A DNA stretch of 64,000 nucleotides from Candidatus Magnetominusculus dajiuhuensis (GCA_015233465.1 JADFXP010000005.1:62001-126000), one strand, 5' to 3'. Positions 33,672-43,433 are shown, counted from the first letter of the stretch. The notes: generated by a model from the sequence alone, not told the origin. A program made the numbers and translations.

Positions 33672-33720
33672 GGGCTCTGCCCTTAAAAATCCCGCAAAGG
33701 GACTCGTCCCTTTGAACCCA
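33670..33720 (+). repeat. Family A palindromic repeat (canonical copy)
   Basis: AAGGGCTCTGCCCTTAAAAA, TCCCGC, AAAGGGACTCGTCCCTTTGA, ACCCA. The first hairpin overlaps the stop codon of the GT9 gene. It is the clearest copy and is used here as the family reference. Confidence 0.95.
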
Positions 33721-33736
33721 TTTTAAAAGACCTGCC

Positions 33737-34702
33737 TTAAGGAAAACTGGGACAGACCCCGAAATTTGCTATTACGCCTATATTTACATCTCTTCCCATA
33801 GCATAACAAAAGAGATTTTCTATAAAATAATGATTCTCATTAGGACGGCTCATATCTGGATAACTGTCATAAAAATAAAAATCTTTATAAGTGCGGTCTG
33901 TAACAGGAGATAAGGTTTGATTTTCTCCATCAATAACCAATACATCCAGATCAAGGCTTCTTAATTTATCTATTAATTTTGCAGGCGTTGTGCCGCTATA
34001 ATACAGTGTTCTTGGATTACATTCAATAATAATGATTATTTTATCATAGGATCTTTTAATTACTTCTTTCATACCATCTAAGGCATCTAACTCTGAACCC
34101 TCTACATCTATCTTTATTACATCTACAATTATCTCTTTATCCAAAAACTCATCAAGGCTGACTGCATTTACCTCTAGAATACCGTCATTCCCGCTTCTAT
34201 ATTTAGCATAACGGCTGCTTCCTGTACGCATACCAGTTCCAAGATTAAATGAAATAGTTTCCTTCTTATCAGATACCGCAGATTCAACCGGAGTAATTAT
34301 GTCACTGAAATTATTTTGATTAATATTCTTAAACAAATACTGATAATTCCTAAAATCTGGTTCAAAGGAATATACCCTTCCCCTACCCTCTAACTTACGA
34401 GCAGCCAAAATACTATAAACCCCAATACACGCCCCAACATCTAACACCACCATCCCAGGTTTTATTAAATCTACAAAAACCTTCCTTGTAAAATGCTCTA
34501 CATTGCTGTCTCGTAATTGGAATAAATATGACCTTTGATCTATTGAACCAGTTAATAATATACCACTCGTTTCAATAGTTAAACTATCCCTAAATATAGT
34601 TTTAAAGACCTTTCTTGATGTATCAACAACTCTACCAAGCCCTAATTTCTTTAAAACCTTTGAAAGTTTACCGAAAATTTCCCAGATAGCTATTTTTTTC
34701 AT
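33737..34702 (-). CDS. FkbM-family SAM-dependent methyltransferase
   Basis: A 321-aa methyltransferase. SAM motif VLDVGACIGVYSILAARKL at about 110-128, then RVYSFEPDFRNYQYLFKNI and DVIKIDVEGSELDALDGMKEV, both FkbM family landmarks. Targets in other bacteria are O-methyl sites on sugars or polyketides. The last residues (IANFGVCPSFP) come from GGGACAGACCCCGAAATTT, a repeat-like sequence, so the natural C-terminus may be altered. A family A repeat lies just upstream of the start, leaving little room for a ribosome site. Confidence 0.88.
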   Translation of the reverse strand: MKKIAIWEIFGKLSKVLKKLGLGRVVDTSRKVFKTIFRDSLTIETSGILLTGSIDQRSYLFQLRDSNVEHFTRKVFVDLIKPGMVVLDVGACIGVYSILAARKLEGRGRVYSFEPDFRNYQYLFKNINQNNFSDIITPVESAVSDKKETISFNLGTGMRTGSSRYAKYRSGNDGILEVNAVSLDEFLDKEIIVDVIKIDVEGSELDALDGMKEVIKRSYDKIIIIIECNPRTLYYSGTTPAKLIDKLRSLDLDVLVIDGENQTLSPVTDRTYKDFYFYDSYPDMSRPNENHYFIENLFCYAMGRDVNIGVIANFGVCPSFP

Positions 34703-34708
34703 CTATTT

Positions 34709-34766
34709 GAGGGCTCTGCCCTTTTCATCTACGGGCTCCCGCAAGGGGACTCGTTCCCTTGACCCA
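34709..34766 (+). repeat. Family A palindromic repeat
   Basis: GAGGGCTCTGCCCTTTTCAT, CTACGGGCTCCCGC, AAGGGGACTCGTTCCCTTGA, CCCA. It lies between leuD and the FkbM gene. Confidence 0.9.
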
Positions 34767-34773
34767 TTATATA

Positions 34774-35268
34774 TTAAGCGCTGAGTTTCATACGCGTCCA
34801 CTCTATTAGACCACCAGCATTTATAAGTTCCTGCATAAAAGGAGGGATAGCTCCAGCCTTATATATCACGCCTTTTGTTATATTTGTGATAGTTCCAGCG
34901 TCTGCGTCAATTGTTATTACATTGCCTTCTTCTATACCTTCAATTGCATCTGCGCATTCAAATATTGGAAGACCGATATTAAAGGCATTTCTATAAAATA
35001 TCCGCGCAAAGCTCTTTGCAACTACCGCTTGAATACCTGCTGCCTTTATTGCAATAGGGGCATGTTCTCTTGAAGAACCGCAGCCAAAATTCTCCATTGC
35101 TACTATTATATCTCCAGTCTTAACCTTCTTAGGAAAATCCTTATCTGCATCTTCCATAACATGTTTAGCGAGTTCTGCTGGATCAGAGGTATTCAAATAC
35201 CTTGCAGGAATAATCGCATCGGTATCCACATCCCTTCCAAACTTCCAAATCCTTCCATTCAATTTCAT
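34774..35268 (-). CDS. leuD: 3-isopropylmalate dehydratase small subunit
   Basis: A 164-aa swivelling domain of isopropylmalate isomerase (leucine synthesis). Marks: [22 protein letters not shown] at the start, [15 protein letters not shown] (substrate contact) and [13 protein letters not shown]. The large Fe-S subunit LeuC is not adjacent, unusual because leuC and leuD are commonly next to each other. A homoaconitase small subunit is a less likely alternative. It lies between a family A repeat and a kinase gene. Confidence 0.93.
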   Translation of the reverse strand: MKLNGRIWKFGRDVDTDAIIPARYLNTSDPAELAKHVMEDADKDFPKKVKTGDIIVAMENFGCGSSREHAPIAIKAAGIQAVVAKSFARIFYRNAFNIGLPIFECADAIEGIEEGNVITIDADAGTITNITKGVIYKAGAIPPFMQELINAGGLIEWTRMKLSA

Positions 35269-35292
35269 ATATAACTCCTTACTTTTTTTATT

Positions 35293-35361
35293 AAGGGGTC
35301 AAATTGGGGCAATAGCCCCAAACCTGATTAAATTCCTTGCGGGTCAAGGGCAGAGCCCTTG
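35293..35361 (-). repeat. Family A palindromic repeat (variant)
   Basis: AAGGGCTCTGCCCTT, GACCCGCAAGG, AATTTAATCAGG, TTTGGGGCTATTGCCCCAAT, TTGACCCCTT on the minus strand. The first hairpin lies inside the C-terminal coding region of the REC-kinase gene. A second hairpin TTGGGGC/GCCCCAA follows. Confidence 0.8.
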
Positions 35362-36611
35362 AAAATCAATTCTTCTGGTAATTTAAAATAAAAAGAACTG
35401 CCTATTCCAACTGTTGATTCGACCCAAGCCTTACCGCCGTACATCTCTACTATCTTTTTAACTAAAGAAAGCCCAACCCCTGTGCTTTCAAATTTATCTC
35501 TCGCATTAAGGGTTTGAAATATCTGGAATATCCGCTCAAAATCCTTTTCTGGAATACCGGGCCCATTATCTATTATACCAAATTTACAATATCCATTTTC
35601 AATAGAATAAGTAAGGACGACCTTACCTTCTGGTTTATCCATATATTTAATTGCATTACCTATGAGATTTTGAAATACTTGGGCAATCCTTGTAGGTTCA
35701 AATTTAATCACTGGGAAATTTGCTGATATTTCTATTTTTATATGGTCTGGAGGTGAGAGCATATCTATAGTTTCTTTTATCACCTTATTTATATCCATAT
35801 CAGACTTTTCTTCTCTCATTCGTCCAACCCTTGAATATTGCAGCACGCCGTCAATGAGATCGCGCATACGTTTGACCCTGCTCATAAGCATATTCATCTG
35901 CTCTTTTCCGTCATCGTCAAACTTATCTCCATAGTCTGCGAGTATCCAATTTGCAAGCGAATCAATAGCCCTAAGCGGGGCTTTAAGGTCATGCGATATT
36001 ATATATGCAAAGTCCTGCAGTTCTTTATTTATGCTTTCCAACTCCGCAGTACGTGACTTTATCATGCCCTCAAGATTGGAGTTAAGTGAGTCAAGTCTGA
36101 TAATATCTCGATAAGATCTTAAAGAACTAACTATTGATGTAAATAATTTTTGAGTAGTCAATTCATTTTTTTCTTTATATTCATTTATATCATAATTTAG
36201 TATTACATCCTTTTCAGGACTATGTCCAGGCTGACCAGTTCTTAATACAATTCTTACAAATTTATTTTTAAGCGTTTCTCTAATATATTTGACTATCTGC
36301 AGCCCCTCATCATCCTGTTCCATAACTATATCCAAAAGTATCACTGCTATATCTGGGTTAGCATTTATTATTTCCCTAGCCTCTAACCCAGAATAAGCAC
36401 TCAGAAATGCTAAGCCCTTTCCTTCAAATTGAAAATCATTAAGGGCTATTTCTGTTACATGGTGAATATCTTTTTCATCATCAACTATCAAGACCTTCCA
36501 GTTATTAATAATCTGTTGGTTATTGGTTTCAGATTCATTTGAAAATACAATCAAATCATTATCAATTGATGCGGGCTGTAAAGTGTCTGGCATCGTTAAA
36601 ATTTCCTCCAA
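35328..36611 (-). CDS. Hybrid sensor kinase: N-terminal REC + histidine kinase
   Basis: A 427-aa protein. Residues about 42-165 form a receiver domain ([16 protein letters not shown], phospho-acceptor Asp in ILLDIVM). A coiled coil then leads to a HisKA domain with [14 protein letters not shown] and a HATPase domain ([47 protein letters not shown]). The order REC-kinase suggests it relays phosphate from another kinase, likely the adjacent PAS kinase 7 nt upstream. Residues 418-427 ([10 protein letters not shown]) are encoded by a family A repeat. Confidence 0.92.
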   Translation of the reverse strand: MEEILTMPDTLQPASIDNDLIVFSNESETNNQQIINNWKVLIVDDEKDIHHVTEIALNDFQFEGKGLAFLSAYSGLEAREIINANPDIAVILLDIVMEQDDEGLQIVKYIRETLKNKFVRIVLRTGQPGHSPEKDVILNYDINEYKEKNELTTQKLFTSIVSSLRSYRDIIRLDSLNSNLEGMIKSRTAELESINKELQDFAYIISHDLKAPLRAIDSLANWILADYGDKFDDDGKEQMNMLMSRVKRMRDLIDGVLQYSRVGRMREEKSDMDINKVIKETIDMLSPPDHIKIEISANFPVIKFEPTRIAQVFQNLIGNAIKYMDKPEGKVVLTYSIENGYCKFGIIDNGPGIPEKDFERIFQIFQTLNARDKFESTGVGLSLVKKIVEMYGGKAWVESTVGIGSSFYFKLPEELIFKGSALDPQGI

Positions 36612-36618
36612 GCAAAAA

Positions 36619-38190
36619 TCATATCTTTACAGGTATACGTAAGATAAAGGTTGTGCCTTTTCCAACTTCACTTTCACAAGTTATACTTCCTTTAAGGGTT
36701 TGATTGACAACATTATAGACGATATTTAATCCAAGTCCAGTGCCGCCGCTTCCGCGGCTTGTTGTAAAAAATGGATCATAAATCTTTTTAATATTCTGCT
36801 GCGGAATTCCTTTGCCATAATCAATAAATTTAATAATAATCGTTGTATTTTGAAGGGTTATATTTATATTAATACTTCCTTGTTGTCCTGGATCATAGGC
36901 ATGATGCAGGGAATTCATTATCAGATTTGTAATGACCTGCGCAAATGCGCCCGGAAAACTGTCAATCTCTATGCTTTCAGGACAATTTATTTCTATTTTA
37001 ATCGGATAGTGTTTGAGTTTTGGTTTTAGACTTAATATAATGTCTTCCAAATAAGACTTCATATTAAATACCCTTTGAACATGACTGGTCTGATCTGAAG
37101 AAACCATTTTAAAACTTATAATCAGATCACCTGTGCGCCTTAGATTACTTAAAATCAGAGAACTGGTCTCTTTTGCGTCAGCAAAATATTTCTCAAGTTC
37201 TGATTTCTTCATTGTTTTATTTTCAAATGCAGATAATATATTATCTGTAATATCTTGAAAATGAGAAGCTGCCGTAACGCCTATTCCAATCGGAGTATTT
37301 ATCTCATGAGCAACTCCAGCGACTAATTGACCAAGAGAAGCCATCTTTTCGGACTGCACAAGCTGTTCTTGGCTCTTTTTTAATTCTTCATTTGTCTTTT
37401 TCAATTCACTTATTAACTGTTCCTTCATCTGTTCAGCCTGTTTAAGCTCAGTTATATCACGAGAAACCTGCATAAACCCGCTTGGTTTTCCGTTTGAATC
37501 CTGCAGCGCTGAGGCGGAAACTATAACTGGAAATGTATCTCCATCCTTTCCAATACCAGTTACCTCTCCTGAGAACTGTCCAGATTTATTTATATCATCC
37601 CGTATCATTTTTATTTCATTAAAATTCTCATAAAGGGTTGCAATATCAATCCCAAGCACCTCTTCCATACTATAGCCAAAAGTCTTTTGCGCAGCCTTAT
37701 TGAATTCAGTAATCTTACCATCAATATTAACGGCAATGATCATGTCCATAGAACTCTCAATCAGCCCTTGCGCATATTTTTGAGCGCGTTCGAGTTCATT
37801 TTCAACACGTTTTCGCTCACTCATATCCTGCGCCATACATATAATTCCTTCAACTCCTCCATCGTCAGAACGAATTATTGAACTTGAAAATAAAGAAGGT
37901 ATCCTTGTGCCGTCTTTTGCAATATATGTGCGTTCAACGTTTTTTACCTCACGTTTTTTGATCAAAAACTTTATCCACATATCTTCAAATATTAAATCTT
38001 TTATGTCAATTACTGAATTAATAGGTTTACCAATAAGCTCTTGCTCTTCAAAGCCAAGCATCTTGCATGTATAAGGATTAACTGAAAGGATAACTCCTTC
38101 TGTAGAGATAACTATAAGGCTTGCGGTGATTGATTTAATAAGATTTTCAGCATAATTTTTAGAATCAGCAAGTATTTTTTGTTCATCCAT
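36619..38190 (-). CDS. PAS-PAS sensor histidine kinase
   Basis: A 523-aa cytoplasmic kinase with no membrane segment. Two PAS domains with PAC ends lie at about 10-130 and 137-255. A coiled coil (255-290) is followed by HisKA with GVAHEINTPIGIGV and a HATPase domain (NLIMNSLHHAYD, GKGIPQQNIKKIYDPFFTT, GGTGLGLNIVYNVV). It lies 2 nt after the HDOD gene and 7 nt before the REC-kinase gene, so the three are one signalling operon. The PAS ligand is unknown. Confidence 0.92.
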   Translation of the reverse strand: MDEQKILADSKNYAENLIKSITASLIVISTEGVILSVNPYTCKMLGFEEQELIGKPINSVIDIKDLIFEDMWIKFLIKKREVKNVERTYIAKDGTRIPSLFSSSIIRSDDGGVEGIICMAQDMSERKRVENELERAQKYAQGLIESSMDMIIAVNIDGKITEFNKAAQKTFGYSMEEVLGIDIATLYENFNEIKMIRDDINKSGQFSGEVTGIGKDGDTFPVIVSASALQDSNGKPSGFMQVSRDITELKQAEQMKEQLISELKKTNEELKKSQEQLVQSEKMASLGQLVAGVAHEINTPIGIGVTAASHFQDITDNILSAFENKTMKKSELEKYFADAKETSSLILSNLRRTGDLIISFKMVSSDQTSHVQRVFNMKSYLEDIILSLKPKLKHYPIKIEINCPESIEIDSFPGAFAQVITNLIMNSLHHAYDPGQQGSININITLQNTTIIIKFIDYGKGIPQQNIKKIYDPFFTTSRGSGGTGLGLNIVYNVVNQTLKGSITCESEVGKGTTFILRIPVKI

Positions 38191-38192
38191 GA

Positions 38193-39041
38193 TTAACCCA
38201 TAAATGAAAGTTTTTCTTCAATGAATTTCTGTTGAAATTCTTCAAGTATAGCGCCCATATCTGCTGGTTTGAGATCAAGTATCTTCATCATCTCCATCTT
38301 CTGAGTACAGAGTTCTGGAAGCTGCTTTAGATAACCAACCCCCATGACCTGACAAATACAATCTGCAAAACTGATAATGTAACAAAGACCTGCATTTTTA
38401 TCATTATTTTTGATCAAATTACAGTTATGATGATTTCTTACCATCTCAGTTAGTTCAGGAGAAAATTTCCATTCCTTAAATAATAATGCTCCAACTTCTT
38501 GATGAGTAAAGCCAAAAATCTCCTTTTCCATTTTAGAAAAAGGTATTTTATTTTTTGTAACAGAATCAACTACTTCTATATATTTATTTGGCTGATTTTG
38601 ATTCATAACAGCCTTGCCAATATCATGAAGCAGACCGCCGACTATACATTTTTCAGTATTTATCTTAAATGCACGTTGATTTTTTCCAATAAGCCCTGCT
38701 GCAATGGAAACACCAATTGCATGTTCCCAGAGTTTTTCTCCAATGGTGCCGCTTCCTTTATATATCTCTTTTGTGGCAATAGCAATTGCGATATTTTTTA
38801 GTGCCTCAAAACCAAGCACAACTACAGCGTCAGATATTGTTTCAACCTTTCTGCCGCCAGTATGAAATACAGAGCCAGAGACCTTTATTACCCTTGAAGT
38901 AAGGGCTTGATCAGCGGAAATAACTGCCTGCACATCTTCAACCTTTGCAGTTGGATCATTAACAAGACTCATGATCTTAGCGGCAACATGAGGCATTGCT
39001 GGCAGCGTGCATTCTTTTAATATAGATTCAGGATTCATCAA
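38193..39041 (-). CDS. HDOD domain signalling protein
   Basis: A 282-aa HDOD protein. It has the HD-related GGLLHDIGKAVMNQ (about 130-143), the LPAMPHVAAKIMSLVNDP N-terminal element and the VRNHHN motif. HDOD proteins are metal-site-degenerate HD domains found with two-component or cyclic-di-GMP circuits. It heads the operon with the two kinases. The start has an AAACC-rich leader with GGAGG at 39046-39050 before ATG 39041. Confidence 0.93.
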   Translation of the reverse strand: MMNPESILKECTLPAMPHVAAKIMSLVNDPTAKVEDVQAVISADQALTSRVIKVSGSVFHTGGRKVETISDAVVVLGFEALKNIAIAIATKEIYKGSGTIGEKLWEHAIGVSIAAGLIGKNQRAFKINTEKCIVGGLLHDIGKAVMNQNQPNKYIEVVDSVTKNKIPFSKMEKEIFGFTHQEVGALLFKEWKFSPELTEMVRNHHNCNLIKNNDKNAGLCYIISFADCICQVMGVGYLKQLPELCTQKMEMMKILDLKPADMGAILEEFQQKFIEEKLSFMG

Positions 39042-39158
39042 AAACCTCCAAAAATTTACTTCCTTAACTTATTCAGCTTTGTTAGCAAATAATATGACAT
39101 TATATAACAATTAAGTTAAATGTGAATAGTGAATATTTATTGATTTTTAGTTCTTTCT

Positions 39159-41090
39159 TTAATATTTAAACATTTTTTTAATACTTTCAGCTATCCCATC
39201 AGGATCAAGCCCTTGATTTATAATCTGTTCATGCTGCCCGCCAATGCCTTCTTTCGTTATCCCAAGCGATAGAAATTTTGGACTAAACCCGCGCTCAAGT
39301 AATATTGTCCCCATCTTACTTCCAAGCCCAGTTGCCCTTCCTTGATCCTCCACTACGATGACGGATGGAGATGTCCCGATGATTTTAAGCATTTCCTCAT
39401 CTACTATATTTAAATGCGGTTTATTCACTACTCCCAATCTTATACCACCCGCCTTCAATATCTCTACTGCCTGAATCACTCTATACACCATTGAACCATA
39501 GGTGACAATATATCCATCCGTACCATCCATCAACATTTCATCCTTACCTAAAACAAATTTATATCCATTTTCCTTTGAGAAATACGGCGTATTATCCTGC
39601 TTTAGTATCCTATAAGACTCTGCCCTTGTTGAAAATACAAATCTTAACCCGCACTCATTGATTACACGCTCTAGTACCGCCTCCATCTGTAGGTCATCTG
39701 CTGGAAAATATAGATTAAGATTTCTTTCAACCTGCTGTAGTTTAATATCCGCATAAAAGATATTCGGCGCAAAGTGCGTATTATTATCACTGATTCCATC
39801 TACGCCTGCATGTGAAAAAAACGCCAGCACATTTGAATCAATCAGATTGCCCATGACAATTTCAGAGATAATCATCTCTAAAAACGCTGAAAATGTCGTA
39901 TAAAACGCCTGATGTCCTGAAACTGTTCCAAAACCGCTTGCCAAAAGCCAGTTCCCGCGCTCCTGAGGTCCGCCTCTTACGGTATTTTGTGGATATTTAT
40001 CGGCAAAAATCTCTGAAGACGATGAATAAATCAGATCATTATCAACTAAAAGATAATTCTTCCTTTGTTCTTCAGCTAGATTATCCAAAAACTTTGTAAT
40101 ATATTTACCAAATTCCTTTCTTGGGTAACTTGGTTTCTCAGATAATAATAAACTTGTAGTTTTCATATTCTTAAATGAAGATGTATTTTTCTCCACAGTC
40201 TCTAAATATTCCGCAGCCTTATTAAACTCTCGAGAACGCAGATAGGTTATAGCCTCACCTTTACCAATTGAATCGTGAATACTTAAAGTTCCCTCAAGGT
40301 TATCAAGCCCCGGTGCCATTGGTCTTCTAATAACAAGTGCATATGGGCCGTCAGAATTTATCGCATCCCTCACTGCGCAATATAGTCCCTGATAATCCTC
40401 GCCGTCACAGATATTTGCATTAATGCCATGACCTTTTAGAGTTTGATATATATCATAACCCTTCATGTAATCGCTGGGTTTTGCGCATATAGTAGTATTA
40501 TTGTCATCAATGAATATCTTAGTTGCAAGATTTTGAGCACGAGCAACCCTTGCTGCCTCAGCATTAGAGCCTTCAAGCATTGCGCCATCTGTGCTGAATA
40601 CCATAAATTTTTTATCGCAATTGGCAATAGCCTTCCCATTGACAATCCCCCATGCTGCACCAAGCCTTCCTGTGGTCTGATTTATACATGGAAGAAATCC
40701 CTTCTCTAGATGCCCATGAAGTCTGCTTTTATACTGACGATATGTTAATAGCGCTTCATAATCAATACAACCATCAAGGGCTGCCATGACATAATGAACG
40801 ATTGCCCTATGGCCAGAGTCTTCAAATACCTCTTTATGTATAACTTCGTTTTGACGCTGAAATGCCCTAATGATTTCATACTCTGGAACAACATCAAAAG
40901 CCCCGCCAGTATGTCCGCCAGTCCCCTTTGCAGTTGAAATCCCTGTAGCAAGGACAATTGCTGCCCTTATTAATTTGATATTACTCTTCAGGGCAGAGAG
41001 TTCATCTTTTGTTAGATTATTTTTATCAAGTGAAAACGATAACTTTGTATATTTTGTTAAGTCTATTGGAAAGATTTCATTTGTAGTCAT
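39159..41090 (-). CDS. Transketolase (single-polypeptide)
   Basis: A 643-aa thiamine-diphosphate enzyme. The N-terminal half carries the pyrophosphate site (GTGGHTGGAFDVVPEYEI..., DGAMLEGSNAEAARVARAQNLATKIFIDDNNTT). The pyrimidine half carries RGGPQERGNWLLASGFGTVSG and ADIKLQQVERNL, and the C-terminal domain ends with VVVEDQGRATGLGSKMG. It differs from Escherichia coli-type transketolases and resembles the divergent bacterial/archaeal-like form often labelled transketolase. It could also act as an alpha-keto acid or 1-deoxyxylulose-type enzyme; pentose-phosphate work is the simplest guess. It is 15 nt after the cyclase gene. Confidence 0.8.
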   Translation of the reverse strand: MTTNEIFPIDLTKYTKLSFSLDKNNLTKDELSALKSNIKLIRAAIVLATGISTAKGTGGHTGGAFDVVPEYEIIRAFQRQNEVIHKEVFEDSGHRAIVHYVMAALDGCIDYEALLTYRQYKSRLHGHLEKGFLPCINQTTGRLGAAWGIVNGKAIANCDKKFMVFSTDGAMLEGSNAEAARVARAQNLATKIFIDDNNTTICAKPSDYMKGYDIYQTLKGHGINANICDGEDYQGLYCAVRDAINSDGPYALVIRRPMAPGLDNLEGTLSIHDSIGKGEAITYLRSREFNKAAEYLETVEKNTSSFKNMKTTSLLLSEKPSYPRKEFGKYITKFLDNLAEEQRKNYLLVDNDLIYSSSSEIFADKYPQNTVRGGPQERGNWLLASGFGTVSGHQAFYTTFSAFLEMIISEIVMGNLIDSNVLAFFSHAGVDGISDNNTHFAPNIFYADIKLQQVERNLNLYFPADDLQMEAVLERVINECGLRFVFSTRAESYRILKQDNTPYFSKENGYKFVLGKDEMLMDGTDGYIVTYGSMVYRVIQAVEILKAGGIRLGVVNKPHLNIVDEEMLKIIGTSPSVIVVEDQGRATGLGSKMGTILLERGFSPKFLSLGITKEGIGGQHEQIINQGLDPDGIAESIKKMFKY

Positions 41091-41105
41091 ATCAAAATTC
41101 CTTAA

Positions 41106-42746
41106 TTATATTTTTTTACCTATTACCTCATAGATATTTATCATATTTGTCTTCCCCTTTATCTTTTGCGTCCCAAGTGATTTAATCTCAAACTGATCTC
41201 TTACCATTTTGTAACAATGCTCACCAATAAGTATACCATTTTTGGGGGCAAGAGATTCAAGTCTTGAAGCTATGTTTACTGTATCGCCGATAACAGAATA
41301 CTCAAGACGATGTTTTGAACCCATTGTCCCAGCAACTACCTGTCCTGTATTTATGCCGATTCTTATATCAAAACGCGTATGTTCATCCCTTGTGCTATTT
41401 ATCTCTTGCAGTCTTTCCAGCATCTCTATTGCAGCAGATACTGCGTTAAATGCGCTGTTTGGAAGCACCTTTGGCACACCATAAATTGCCATTATCGCAT
41501 CCCCTATAAATTTATCTAAGGTACCGCCATATTTAAATATCACTTCCGTCATCACTGTAAAATACTCTGTTAATAGATGCGCAACCTCTTGAGGTTCAAG
41601 CCTTTCTGAAAGAGTTGTAAATCCCTTTATATCTGAAAAAAATATTGTTGCCTCAGTCTTTATTATTCCAAGCGTTGAGTCTTCATCTTTTATTGATGAT
41701 GAGGCATTTTTCATTATCTCTTCTACTACATTTGGTGAAAAAAATCTGGTTAGGCTGTTTCGTTTGATCTGTTCTTCTCTAATATTTTTTATCAAATTGG
41801 TATGTTCAATCCCTATTGCAGCAAGATTGGCAAATGCTGTCATTAGTTCAAGGTCATCCTGTGTAAACTGCTCAAGGGTGTGCATATAATCTACATAAAG
41901 TATGCCTATAACGCCCTTTTTACTCCACAGTGGAACACACATTGCTGAATGAACGCTATTTAAAATAATACTCTCTTGAGAGGAAAACCGATCGTCTGAT
42001 AACGCATCATTTGTAAGTATTGAAACCTTTTTTTCTATAACTTCTCTTGCCATAGTCATGCTTATGGTTATTGTTATATCTCCATCTAATCTTCTATGAC
42101 GCGCAATAAGAGGAATAAGTTCATTTGTACCTTCATCAATAAGCATCAAAAAACCTCTGTCAGCCTTTGTAATCTTAAAGACATAATTCATCAGCTTATC
42201 CATAAGGTCATTTAATTCTACAACTGAGATCAGGTCTTTGCTTATCTGATACATGATTAGGAGCATCTGCTGATCTTTATCTGTTGGGCTCTTTTGTTTT
42301 TGCTGAATATTTTTCTTAATATCTACAGATTTCAAATCAGAAAAATCTGCTTCCTGAAACATCAGAGTTTTATTTGAAATATCCTCAATAGAACGCTTTA
42401 TCACATTTTCCTTTGGATTTAAAAAAACATCTCCAGAAGTGAAATTAACATTATCAATAGTTTCTTTGACAAAGACAATAGAAAAACCACCTATAACGAT
42501 CTTATCATTAAAATTAAGAGGCTTTGATTTTACCAGCACACCATTTACTTTTATACCATTTTTACTGCCTTTATCAAAGATAATAAATTTCCCATCCTGA
42601 TTTTTTATCTCTGCATGGTATCTTGAGGCTTTATGATCTTCAAGGATAATATCGTTGTCTTTTGCCCTGCCTATTGTGACAAGCCTGTCAGTTATATTAA
42701 AATCATAACCTATAGCGCTTCCGTGACTTATAATTAATTTTGGCAT
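41106..42746 (-). CDS. FHA-GAF class III adenylate cyclase
   Basis: A 546-aa protein. Residues 1-100 form an FHA phosphopeptide-binding domain (TIGRAKDNDIILEDHKASRYHAEI, KGSKNGIKVNG). Residues about 165-325 form a GAF domain. Residues about 345-540 form a class III cyclase with both metal aspartates (FFSDIKGFTTL, DKFIGDAIMAIYG), the substrate-specificity Lys in DKF, and the transition-state region EYSVIGDTVNIASRLE. This set fits ATP as substrate. FHA suggests control by Ser/Thr phosphorylation. Confidence 0.93.
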   Translation of the reverse strand: MPKLIISHGSAIGYDFNITDRLVTIGRAKDNDIILEDHKASRYHAEIKNQDGKFIIFDKGSKNGIKVNGVLVKSKPLNFNDKIVIGGFSIVFVKETIDNVNFTSGDVFLNPKENVIKRSIEDISNKTLMFQEADFSDLKSVDIKKNIQQKQKSPTDKDQQMLLIMYQISKDLISVVELNDLMDKLMNYVFKITKADRGFLMLIDEGTNELIPLIARHRRLDGDITITISMTMAREVIEKKVSILTNDALSDDRFSSQESIILNSVHSAMCVPLWSKKGVIGILYVDYMHTLEQFTQDDLELMTAFANLAAIGIEHTNLIKNIREEQIKRNSLTRFFSPNVVEEIMKNASSSIKDEDSTLGIIKTEATIFFSDIKGFTTLSERLEPQEVAHLLTEYFTVMTEVIFKYGGTLDKFIGDAIMAIYGVPKVLPNSAFNAVSAAIEMLERLQEINSTRDEHTRFDIRIGINTGQVVAGTMGSKHRLEYSVIGDTVNIASRLESLAPKNGILIGEHCYKMVRDQFEIKSLGTQKIKGKTNMINIYEVIGKKI

Positions 42747-42767
42747 AATTTTATTATTCTAACCCTA

Positions 42768-43433
42768 TTATTTTTCACCAAGATGCTTTATTATTCTTAA
42801 TGGATTTCCAGCAGCAACTACATTAGATGGTATATCTGTTGTTACCACAGTCCTTGCTCCAATTATTGAATTATCACCAATTGTAACACCCTTCATTATA
42901 ATACTCTGCATCCCAAGCCAAACATTATTCCCAATTGTAACCTCTTTATCAGTATCTATTGGAGGACTATATGCTCGATTTTCTGGAGGCCATAAGGCGT
43001 GAAAATCTGAATCCATTATTACTACATTAGGAGCAATTATAGTCCCTGAACCAATTGTTACCTTCTTACTCCTGCTTACTATTGAAGTGCCATTCATTGA
43101 AACATTATCGCCAATTTCAATTTCTGCAGTAGTGGTAAAAGTTTGGAGCTTTGTTGGCGCAAATATCGTTGAGGCAGTAGCCCTATAAGATGACGATATT
43201 ATGGAGACATTTTTTCCAATAATAATCTTGGTAAATGGATATTTTCGGATAAGTATCTTTCCATAACAAGTTACCTTCCCAGCGCACTCCACCCCATAAA
43301 ATTTTGCCTTTATATAAAAAACAATGCTTCCCCAAAACCCTGATATCTTTGTTCTAAAACCTATCCAAATATGACAAATTATATCATGAATAGTTGGACG
43401 ATACTTTAAATATTTCTTTATTATGCCAATCAT
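42768..43433 (-). CDS. Hexapeptide-repeat acyltransferase
   Basis: A 221-aa left-handed beta-helix protein of the O-acetyltransferase (WbbJ/LpxA-like) type. The repeats run from about residue 110 to 210 with the isoleucine-rich pattern (VTIGSGTIIAPNVVIMDSDFHAL, VTIGNNVWLGMQSIIMKGVTIGDNSIIGA). The His in SDFHALW fits the catalytic position. It probably acetylates a sugar in LPS or capsule and matches the envelope role of the GT9 and FkbM genes 9 kb away. It begins the minus-strand block 42768-33737. Confidence 0.9.
   Translation of the reverse strand: MIGIIKKYLKYRPTIHDIICHIWIGFRTKISGFWGSIVFYIKAKFYGVECAGKVTCYGKILIRKYPFTKIIIGKNVSIISSSYRATASTIFAPTKLQTFTTTAEIEIGDNVSMNGTSIVSRSKKVTIGSGTIIAPNVVIMDSDFHALWPPENRAYSPPIDTDKEVTIGNNVWLGMQSIIMKGVTIGDNSIIGARTVVTTDIPSNVVAAGNPLRIIKHLGEK

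Noticed and set aside
39042-39158. Replication origin or DnaA box cluster
   Set aside because: No DnaA box cluster (TTATCCACA) or dnaA/dnaN genes; ordinary AT-rich spacer.
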